This document shows positions 41,101 to 47,858 of a stretch of 64,000 nucleotides of DNA, one piece after another. The translations under genes were made by a program, and so were the position numbers. This DNA comes from Amycolatopsis nivea (GTDB lineage Bacteria > Actinomycetota > Actinomycetes > Mycobacteriales > Pseudonocardiaceae). The notes below the pieces were generated by a model, which ran no database searches, was not told the DNA's origin, and saw only the letters and a program-made list of their open reading frames with translations. The stretch covers positions 1-64,000 of the forward strand of contig NZ_SDLT01000017.1 of the NCBI RefSeq assembly GCF_004522235.1, given 5' to 3'. Numbering within the stretch: the stretch's first letter is position 1; every line of letters begins with the position of its first letter.

Positions 41101-42199
41101 CGGCGGCGTCGGGAACCCCAGCGCCCCGAGCACCACAGCCGGTTGGGCAAACGACCAGCAACCCGCCACACCCGTCGACATCGCGAACCCCAGCGCCCCG
41201 AACACCACAGCCGGTTGGGCAAACGACCAGCAACCCGGCGGCGTCGGCAATCCCAGCGCCCCGAGCACGGCCGACTGGGCGAAGCAAGCCCAAGGACCGG
41301 GCATGCCGATGGTCCCGCCCGGCAATGCGGGCAGCGGAGCGAACACGCCCGCCGCCGAACGACCCGACTCCGCCGGACTCCTCGGCGACGTCCGGCAACC
41401 CTGGACGCCAGCCACACCGGTCGGCATCGGAAACCCCAGCGCACAAGGCGAAACCCCGCCCAGCACCGCAACCAGCTGGGCAAACGACCAGCAACCCGCC
41501 ACACCCGTCGGCATCGCGAACCCCAGCGCCCCCAGCACCTCCGCCGACTGGGCAAACAACTGGCAACCCGGCGGCGTCGGGAACCCCAGCGCCCCGAGCA
41601 CCACAGCCGACGGGGCGAACCAAACCCCGGGAGCCGCCATCCCGATAGTCCCGCTGAACGCCCCAGGCAACAGCACAAAGCCCCCAGCCGAACGTCCCGA
41701 CACGGCCGAAATGCTGAGCGAGGCCCCGCAATCCTGGCTGCCGCAGTCCACTGTGGACACTCCGGCGAACACCGGCTGGGGAACCGCAGCAACCCCCGAA
41801 GACGAGAGCGTGCGGATTGCCGTGGTCCAACCCCTCGACCACGAGGACATCTCCGCCTGGGACGTAGGCACCGCCGACTTCCTCCCCGCTCTCCTGCCGG
41901 TCACCACGCCAGCGGAAGACCGGGCCGAGGAGATCACCACCGACCACGTCCAGCGCACCGACGAACCGTGGCGGCCCGACGAAGCGCTCGGGACCTACCA
42001 GCGGGTCCGCGGCGGACCGGCCGAAATCCTGCCTGACGAGCTGCCCACCTGCGGCGACGCACCAGAACCCCTGGAGCCCGAAGCCGACGAGGCGGACGAA
42101 GAGACCGAGGAAGAAGAGGAACGCACCATGGCCGACCTGCTCCGGCAGGACGATTCAGCCTGGGGCAGGCACCGCAGCTCTCCGGGGGTGCTCGAATGA
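38135..42199 (+). CDS. 1354-aa proline-rich repeat protein with WXG-like N-terminus
   Basis: The protein has three zones. Residues about 30-225 form a helical WXG/PPE-like domain: helix pairs around GPWKGDAATKFKDMM (Trp109) and a region ending NTVHVNAGK. Residues about 227-510 are extremely proline-rich with PPPP runs. Residues about 510-1190 carry seven copies of a repeat opening with PP-M-PPGG-MGGG and including AERPDSSGLLGNIKKPWV, then GIGNPDAHGDTPPLSSAEW. The C-terminus (about 1225-1354) is acidic, with a run of Glu near EADEETEEEEE. It resembles EspI/EspK-like proline-rich ESX proteins in place and style. It overlaps eccC by ATGA. Confidence 0.85.
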   Translation: MADDNNTHGFTSDDNGVWPDTTQTGNQNTTGDPSKDFDGLTWKQIEAAILGGGSLSGGQDNRDKAYGNVNWQSLQDAAGVFQETQQNLAMVAQSIQDQTAALAGPDGPWKGDAATKFKDMMTALGNKFSDLADRIGDGGGSNNVPTNLVNSAAYLKWAQDTIRYIDSYYASQVLAQGSKYHLSDGRAYISQFPEAVEMMTNDMRKVGGQLAQKYNTVHVNAGKTTPPPTPGGGDVNTPKPPPPPPAPPPPPTPPPPPPPVTAPPPPPASPPPPPVTQPPPTPKPPPVSPPPGGGNGTPPPVNKAAIPPPPNGVNGPGGSDVPPPIKNAMVPPPPGDVNGPGGNNVPPPIKNAVVPPPPGDLNGPGGNGTPPPVNAASIPPPPNGAGGNNVKQPSVKPPAIPAPPGDSTGGNNLKSPSIPPPPGASGNNLGGNVNPPSIPAPPGSSGGSGHVNPPSIPAPPGSSGGSGHVNPPSIPAPPGDAGGNLANNALNPAHLPPGLNTPPGNQTPGGSGIPMMPPGGMGGGGGLNTPSAERPDSSGLLGNIKKPWVSPPPDGIGNPDAHGDTPPLSSAKWAPPPGASGGVGGPSTNGLGGPGDGVGGPGDSGPGAIKGLGESDLPKMPDPVGNHEQVPGGGTPPMIPPGGMGGGSGLNTPSAERPDSSGLLGNIKKPWVSAPPEGIGNPDSHGDTPPLSSAEWAPPPAGVGGPGVNGLGGEEPAGPGVKGLGESDLPKIPDPVGNHEQQQLPASGTPPMVPPGGMGGGSGLNTPSAERPDSSGLLGNIKKPWVSAPPEGIGNPDAHGDTPPLSSAEWAPPPAAIGGPGGEEPAEPGVKGLGESNLPKLPDSVSNHEQASGGGTPPMVPPGGGSGLNTPAAERPDSAGLLGNVQEPWTADLPGGVGDPSAFGDTPPSAAADWAKNQQPQGPGMPMVPPGGAGGGANTPAAERPDSAGMLGDVQEPWAASTPVGIGNPSAQGETLPSASTSWANDRQPGGVGNPSAPSTTAGWANDQQPATPVDIANPSAPNTTAGWANDQQPGGVGNPSAPSTADWAKQAQGPGMPMVPPGNAGSGANTPAAERPDSAGLLGDVRQPWTPATPVGIGNPSAQGETPPSTATSWANDQQPATPVGIANPSAPSTSADWANNWQPGGVGNPSAPSTTADGANQTPGAAIPIVPLNAPGNSTKPPAERPDTAEMLSEAPQSWLPQSTVDTPANTGWGTAATPEDESVRIAVVQPLDHEDISAWDVGTADFLPALLPVTTPAEDRAEEITTDHVQRTDEPWRPDEALGTYQRVRGGPAEILPDELPTCGDAPEPLEPEADEADEETEEEEERTMADLLRQDDSAWGRHRSSPGVLE
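39675..41700 (+). repeat. Seven-copy coding tandem repeat, decaying 5' to 3'
   Basis: The word coding for P-M-[IMV]-PP begins at about 39675, 40051, 40387, 40705, 40910, 41306 and 41642. Copies one to four are close to each other at DNA level (for example the GGCAACATCAAGAA word in copies one to three); later copies are shorter and enriched in ACCACAGCC-type filler. The unequal steps (376, 336, 318, 205, 396, 336) suggest unequal recombination. Confidence 0.8.
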
Positions 42200-45100
42200 G
42201 TACGGAAACCGTCAAGCGGGGCCCGCGCGCGGCGGGTCCGGAAATGCCCGAGGGGCAAGAAGAACTGCAGGAACCGCCCGTCATGGCGGAACCGGCGGCG
42301 CGCGATTTCAACTCGCTGCTGATGATGCTGCCGATGGCCATCGGGTCGCTGGTGATGGTGCTGGCGTTCTCCGGAGTCGCGGGCAGTTCGCCGTTCACCT
42401 ACGTGATCGGCGGCGGCATGGGCGTGTCCATGATCGCGATGAGCCTCGGGCAGCTGTCCCGCGCGGCCGCCGAGCGCAAGCGCAAGATGCAGGCCGAGCG
42501 GCGGGACTACCTGCGCTACATCGGGCAAGTCCGCGAGCGGGCCCGTTCGACCGCGGAGGACCAGCGGCACGCGGTGGCCTGGAACAACCCGTCCCCGGAC
42601 TCGCTGTGGTCGCTCGCGATGGGGCCGCGGCTGTGGGAGCGCCGGATCAGCCACGAGGACTTCGCGCGGGTGCGGATCGGGCTCGGCACGCAGCAGTCGG
42701 CGCTCGAACTGGTGCCGCCGGTGACCAAGCCGATCGAGGACCTCGAACCGCTGTCGGCGATTTCGCTGCGCCGGTTCACCGAGACCTACCGCACGCTGTC
42801 GGGCATCCCGACCGCGGTGGGGCTGCGCAGCTTCACCAGCGTCGAGTTCGACGGCGATCCGGACGCGGCCGTCGGGCTGGTCCGGGCGATGCTCGCACAG
42901 CTGGTCGCCTTCCACTCGCCGGATGAACTGCGGCTCGCGGTGCTCACCACGGAGGCCGCGCAGGCGCAGTGGGACTGGGTGAAGTGGTTGCCGCACAACA
43001 ACCATCCGACTCTGCGCGACGCGGCGGGCCCGCTCCGGCTGCTGGCCGCCGACCACGACGAGCTGATGGACCTCCTCGGCCCGGACGTCGCCGACCGCGA
43101 CGACCACGACAAGACCGTCGGGCCGACGACGACCGAACCGTTCGTGGTGGTCGTCGCGCACCTGGCGACGATCCCGGAGTCCTCGCGGCTGGTCGGCGCG
43201 GGACTGCGCAACGTGGTGCTGCTCGACGTCACCGGCACGCTCCCGGGCGGCCCCAAGGTCCTGCGGCTGACCACCAAGGACGATCTGGTGGAGTTCCCGG
43301 CGGGAAGCGGCGTCGGATCGGCGACCCGCGACGAGCTGTCGGTGACCCAGGTCGAAGGGCTCGCCCGGCTGCTCGCTCCGAAAAGGACCAGCGGCACCCT
43401 CGAGATCGCCGACCAGCCGCTGGAAAGCGATTTCGGGCTGACCGCACTCCTCGGCATCAAGGACGTGCACACCTTCGACATCCCGGGCCAGTGGCGGCCG
43501 AGGTCGGCGCAGCGGGCCCGGATGTCGGTGCCGATCGGCGTGACCGAGGACGGCGAGATCGTCGAGCTGGACCTGAAGGAATCCGCACAGGGCGGGATGG
43601 GCCCGCACGGGATGCTGATCGGCGCGACCGGTTCGGGGAAGTCGGAGCTGCTGCGCACGCTCGTGCTCGGGCTGGCCGCGACGCATTCGTCGGAGATCCT
43701 CAACTTCGTGCTCGTCGACTTCAAGGGCGGCGCGACGTTCCTCGGCATGGACCGGCTGCCGCACACCTCGGCGACGATCACCAACCTCGCCGACGAACTG
43801 CCGCTGGTCGACCGCATGCAGGACTCGCTCAACGGCGAAATGGTGCGGCGGCAGGAACAACTGCGCGCGAGCGGCTACCCGTCGCTCTACGAATACGAAA
43901 AGGCGCGCGCGGCCGGCGAACAGCTGGCTCCGATGCCGACGCTGTTCCTGGTGGTCGACGAGTTCTCCGAACTGCTGAGCGCCAAGCCGGAGTTCATGGA
44001 GCTGTTCGTCTCGGTCGGACGGCTGGGGCGCAGCCTCGGCGTGCACCTGCTGCTCGCCTCGCAGCGGCTGGACGAGGGTCGCATCCACCGCGTCGAAGGC
44101 CACCTGTCGTACCGGATCGCGCTGCGCACCTTCTCCTCGATGGAGTCCCGCAGCGTGATCGGCGCGGGCAGCGCCTACGAGCTGCCGCCGGAACCGGGCA
44201 ACGGCTACCTGAAGATCGACACCACGAACCTGGTGCGGTTCAAGGCCGCTTACGTCTCCGGTCCGGTCCCCGCGGGCAACGGCGAAACGCACGTGGACGC
44301 CGCGCGCGTGAGCCGCGAGGTCGTCCCGTTCCGCACCGAGGCCCGGCCCGCCAAGCTGATCATCCGCGACGACGAACCGGAACCCGCCGAGAAACAGTCC
44401 GATGTGGACGCTCTCGAAGCCGCCGTGCCGGGCGGGCCGACACTCGCCGACGCGTTCATCGACCGGCTGACCGGCGCGGGCCCGGCGGCACGCCAGGTGT
44501 GGCTGCCGCCGCTGGCCGAATCGCCGAGCCTGGACTCGCTGCTGCCGAGCGTCACGCCGGACCCGGTGCGCGGCATGGCGGTGGCCGACCCGGCGCACTG
44601 GGGCAGGCTCCGGGTACCGATGGGGATGATCGACCGGCCGTTCGAGCAGGTCCGCGAACTGCTGACGGCGGACCTGTCGTCGGCGGCCGGGCACGTCGCG
44701 GTGGTCGGCGGGCCGAAGACCGGCAAGTCGACGCTGCTGCGCACGCTCGTGCTGGCGCTGGCGATGACGCACACCCCGCAGGAGGTCCAGTTCTACGGGC
44801 TGGACTTCGGCGGCGGCGGGATCATGTCGCTGTCCGGGCTGCCGCACGTCGGTTCGGTCGCCACCCGCCTCGAACGCGACCGCGTCGTCCGGACCATCGA
44901 GGAAATCTCGCAGGTCATGGAAGGCCGCGAGACGCTGTTCTCCGAGCACGGCATCGAATCCATGGACGCTTACCGCGCGTTGCGCCGCAAGGGCCAGATC
45001 GAGGATCCGTTCGGCGACGTGTTCCTGGTGGTCGACGGCTGGTACAGCCTCAAGAACGACTACAGCGACCTGGAGCAGAAGATCGGCGAGCTGGCCTCGC

Positions 45101-46209
45101 GCGGCCTGTCCTTCGGCGTGCACGTGGTGATCGGCGCGACCCGCTGGTCGGAGATCCGGCCATACCTGCGCGACCTGCTGCAGACGCGGTTCGAGCTGAG
45201 GCTCGGCGATCCGATGGAGTCGGAAATCGGCTCGCGCAAGGCGAAAACGGTGCCGAACCAGCCCGGTCGCGGCCTGACCCCGGACGGACTCCATTTCCTG
45301 GCCGGGCTGCCGCGGATGGACGGCAGCGGGAACACCGACGACCTCGCCGCGGCGGCCAAGGCGGTCGCCGAGGAGGTGCACCTGTTCTGGCCGGGCGCAC
45401 CGGCCCCGGCGGTGCGGCTGCTGCCCGCGAAACTGCCGATGGCCCAGCTGCCCGCGCCGGACGGCGACCTGCGGATCGCGCTCGGCCAGGACGAGCAGCG
45501 GCTGCTGCCGGTGTGGCACGATTTCGCGGCCACTCCGCACCTGCTTGCCTTCGGTGACAACGAAACCGGCAAGACCAACCTGCTGCGGGTCGTCCTGCGG
45601 TCGGTCCTGACGCGCTACTCGCCGAGCGAGGCGAAGATCGTGCTGGCCGACCCGAGCCGTCAGCTGGACGCCGAAGTGCCCGAGGCCTACCGCGTCGGGT
45701 ACGCGACCACCACCGAGGCCCTGCAGGAATTGGCGCAGCAGGCCAGCGTTTCGCTCACGCCGCGGGTGCCGGACCAGACCATCACCGCGGACCGGCTCAA
45801 GCGCCGCGACTGGTGGACCGGCCCGCGGCTGTTCTTCGTGGTCGACGACTACCAGCTGCTGACCAGCGGCATGGGCTCGCCGCTGGAACCGCTGTTGTCC
45901 TTGCTGTCGCAGGGTTCCTACATCGGGTTCCACCTGATCCTCAGCCGCAGCACCTCGGGCGCGATGCGGGCGCTGAGCGATTCGGTGGTCCGCCGGATCT
46001 GGGAGCTCGGCAGCCCGGGCGTGGTGTTCTCCTACCCCAAGGAGGAGGGCAAATTCCTCGGCGAGGCGGCGCCGCGCCCGTTGCCCGCCGGACGCGCGCA
46101 GCTGGTCACCCGCCGCGGCGTGAAGCTCGTGCAGACCGCGATCGCGGAAGAAGAACGGACCGGCGAGGGCTGGTCCCCGCTCGCGACGACCGAAGGAGGC
46201 GTGCGATGA
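42196..46209 (+). CDS. eccC: Type VII secretion ATPase EccC (fused EccCa-EccCb)
   Basis: EccC is the FtsK/SpoIIIE-type motor of ESX secretion. The 1337-aa single chain has two N-terminal membrane helices (about 37-80, LLMMLPMAIGSLVMVLAFSG), an EccC-specific domain, and three ATPase domains. Walker A motifs are GATGSGKSE (about 476), GGPKTGKST (about 838) and GDNETGKTN (about 1120); the first also has FLVVDEFSELL (Walker B) and LGVHLLLASQRLDEG. The canonical first domain looks most complete. It overlaps the proline-rich protein gene by ATGA and is followed at once by eccD, so translation of the machine is coupled. Confidence 0.96.
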   Translation: MSTETVKRGPRAAGPEMPEGQEELQEPPVMAEPAARDFNSLLMMLPMAIGSLVMVLAFSGVAGSSPFTYVIGGGMGVSMIAMSLGQLSRAAAERKRKMQAERRDYLRYIGQVRERARSTAEDQRHAVAWNNPSPDSLWSLAMGPRLWERRISHEDFARVRIGLGTQQSALELVPPVTKPIEDLEPLSAISLRRFTETYRTLSGIPTAVGLRSFTSVEFDGDPDAAVGLVRAMLAQLVAFHSPDELRLAVLTTEAAQAQWDWVKWLPHNNHPTLRDAAGPLRLLAADHDELMDLLGPDVADRDDHDKTVGPTTTEPFVVVVAHLATIPESSRLVGAGLRNVVLLDVTGTLPGGPKVLRLTTKDDLVEFPAGSGVGSATRDELSVTQVEGLARLLAPKRTSGTLEIADQPLESDFGLTALLGIKDVHTFDIPGQWRPRSAQRARMSVPIGVTEDGEIVELDLKESAQGGMGPHGMLIGATGSGKSELLRTLVLGLAATHSSEILNFVLVDFKGGATFLGMDRLPHTSATITNLADELPLVDRMQDSLNGEMVRRQEQLRASGYPSLYEYEKARAAGEQLAPMPTLFLVVDEFSELLSAKPEFMELFVSVGRLGRSLGVHLLLASQRLDEGRIHRVEGHLSYRIALRTFSSMESRSVIGAGSAYELPPEPGNGYLKIDTTNLVRFKAAYVSGPVPAGNGETHVDAARVSREVVPFRTEARPAKLIIRDDEPEPAEKQSDVDALEAAVPGGPTLADAFIDRLTGAGPAARQVWLPPLAESPSLDSLLPSVTPDPVRGMAVADPAHWGRLRVPMGMIDRPFEQVRELLTADLSSAAGHVAVVGGPKTGKSTLLRTLVLALAMTHTPQEVQFYGLDFGGGGIMSLSGLPHVGSVATRLERDRVVRTIEEISQVMEGRETLFSEHGIESMDAYRALRRKGQIEDPFGDVFLVVDGWYSLKNDYSDLEQKIGELASRGLSFGVHVVIGATRWSEIRPYLRDLLQTRFELRLGDPMESEIGSRKAKTVPNQPGRGLTPDGLHFLAGLPRMDGSGNTDDLAAAAKAVAEEVHLFWPGAPAPAVRLLPAKLPMAQLPAPDGDLRIALGQDEQRLLPVWHDFAATPHLLAFGDNETGKTNLLRVVLRSVLTRYSPSEAKIVLADPSRQLDAEVPEAYRVGYATTTEALQELAQQASVSLTPRVPDQTITADRLKRRDWWTGPRLFFVVDDYQLLTSGMGSPLEPLLSLLSQGSYIGFHLILSRSTSGAMRALSDSVVRRIWELGSPGVVFSYPKEEGKFLGEAAPRPLPAGRAQLVTRRGVKLVQTAIAEEERTGEGWSPLATTEGGVR

Positions 46210-47591
46210 CCGCGTCGACCGGCGAACTGTGCCGGATCACCGTGTACGGGCCGCAGGGCAGGGCGGATCTGGCGGTGCCGATGTCCGTCCCGCTGACCAG
46301 CCTGCTGCCGGTGCTGCTGGAGCACACCGGCGGCCGCGAGGACCTCGGCGAGGCCTGGGTGCTGCAGCGGCTCGGCGAGGAACCGCTCGACGCGTCGGGC
46401 ACGCCGGAGTCGCTGGACTGGAAGGAGGGCGAGGAATTCCACCTGCGCCCTCGCGCGGATCCGTTGCCGGAACTCGACTTCGACGACATCGCGGACGGCA
46501 TGGCCACCGCGGTGAGCCGCCACCCCGGCCGCTGGCGCCCCGAGTTCAACCGCGGCCTGTTCCTCGGGTTCGCGATCTTCTCCCTCGTCGTGCTGGCCAA
46601 GGTGCTGCTTTACCCGGGTTCGTCCGGGCTGAGCGCGATCGGCGGCGGCGTCGTGTCGCTCGGGCTGCTCGTCGCGGCCGTGGCGACCGGGGTGCGTTCG
46701 GACGACAAGGCCCTGCTGACCCTGCTCGGGCTCGGCGGCTGCGGGTTCGCGTTCCTCGCGGGCGCGGTCGCGGTGGCCGGGCTCGAGCCCGCGTTCGACC
46801 TCCAAGGCACGCCGATCCTGACCGGCTGCCTGGCCTTCGCGCTGGCCGGCGGTCTGGTGCTCGGCGGACGGGCCGCCTGGTCGCACGCCATCCCGTTCGT
46901 GCCGTTCGGCGCGGTGGTCGCGACCGGGCTGGCCGGGGCGATCTCGCTGTGGCTGCACCTCGGCGCCGGGTTCACCACCGAGCAGGCGGCCGGCCTGGTG
47001 TCGTTCGTGCTGGTCGGGCTCATGGTGTTCGCGCCGCGGATCGGCATCCGGTTCGCCCGCATCCGCGGTCCGCAGCTGCCGCGTTCGGCCGGCGAACTGC
47101 AGTACGACATCGAGCCGATGCCGGCCGCGCAGATGGTGCACCAGACCGGGTACGCCGACGGCTACCTCACCATCGCCTGCCTCGCCGCCACGGCCGTTTT
47201 CGTCGGCTGCTTCCCGTTCCTGGTCGGCCACGGACTGTTCCCCGCCCTTCTCGGCGGGCTGGTGTCCGCGGCGGTGCTGATGCGGTCGCGGGCGCTGCTC
47301 GGCGTGTGGCAGCGGGTTCCGCTCGCCGTCGCCGGCGCGATCGGCCTGGTGCTGCTCGGGCTGGCGCTGATCCAGCCGCTGCCCGCGCAGTGGCGGGGCG
47401 CCTGCCTCGCCGGGCTGTGCCTGGTGTTCTTCCTGCTCCTGCTGGCGATGCTGCGCCCGCCGCCGCGGCGGCTGCTGCCGATCTGGGGGCATCTGGCGAA
47501 CTGGCTGGAAACGCTGAGCGCGGTGGCGATGATCCCGATCCTGCTGCAGCTGTTCGGCGTCTACGCGTGGGCTGTCGGGCTCACCGAATAA
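46206..47591 (+). CDS. eccD: Type VII secretion membrane channel protein EccD
   Basis: The 461-aa product has a ubiquitin-like cytoplasmic N-terminus (about 1-95: CRITVYGPQGRADLAVPMSV, then LLPVLLEHTGGREDLGEAWV) and eleven membrane helices from about residue 118 onward, the standard EccD layout that lines the ESX inner-membrane channel. The linker LPELDFDDIADGMATAV is typical. It overlaps the eccC stop by ATGA. The small EccB-like gene follows 16 bases after its stop. Confidence 0.94.
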   Translation: MTASTGELCRITVYGPQGRADLAVPMSVPLTSLLPVLLEHTGGREDLGEAWVLQRLGEEPLDASGTPESLDWKEGEEFHLRPRADPLPELDFDDIADGMATAVSRHPGRWRPEFNRGLFLGFAIFSLVVLAKVLLYPGSSGLSAIGGGVVSLGLLVAAVATGVRSDDKALLTLLGLGGCGFAFLAGAVAVAGLEPAFDLQGTPILTGCLAFALAGGLVLGGRAAWSHAIPFVPFGAVVATGLAGAISLWLHLGAGFTTEQAAGLVSFVLVGLMVFAPRIGIRFARIRGPQLPRSAGELQYDIEPMPAAQMVHQTGYADGYLTIACLAATAVFVGCFPFLVGHGLFPALLGGLVSAAVLMRSRALLGVWQRVPLAVAGAIGLVLLGLALIQPLPAQWRGACLAGLCLVFFLLLLAMLRPPPRRLLPIWGHLANWLETLSAVAMIPILLQLFGVYAWAVGLTE

Positions 47592-47607
47592 GCGAAGGAG
47601 AGGTGCC

Positions 47608-47841
47608 ATGGTGCAGACGCAGAAGGACCACGTCGAGGCGTATTCGTTCCTGATCGGGCGGATGACGTCGGCGCTGGTGCTCGGCGACGCGAGCCACCTC
47701 GACGTGCCCGCCCGGCGGGCCTGGGTGGGCCTGCTGGTCGGGCTCGTCCTCGGGCTGCTGATCGCGGTCGGGTTCTTCGTGTACGGGCTGATCGCGCACC
47801 ACACCGGCGGGGCGGCGCCCGCCGTCGGCCGCCGAGCCTGA
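47608..47841 (+). CDS. EccB-like protein reduced to N-terminus and membrane helix
   Basis: The 77-aa product matches the cytoplasmic start and membrane helix of EccB: KDHVEAYSFLIGRMTSALVL, then DASHLDVPARRAWVG, and the helix LLVGLVLGLLIAVGFFVYGL. Full EccB continues with a large external domain of about 400 residues. Here a stop follows ten residues past the helix, with GGAAGGAGG and a new ATG right after. The next protein does not resemble the missing EccB domain. Either this is a minimal EccB or another protein supplies the outer domain. AAGGAGAGG precedes the ATG. Confidence 0.78.
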   Translation: MVQTQKDHVEAYSFLIGRMTSALVLGDASHLDVPARRAWVGLLVGLVLGLLIAVGFFVYGLIAHHTGGAAPAVGRRA

Positions 47842-47858
47842 GCGGAAGGAGGACAGCC

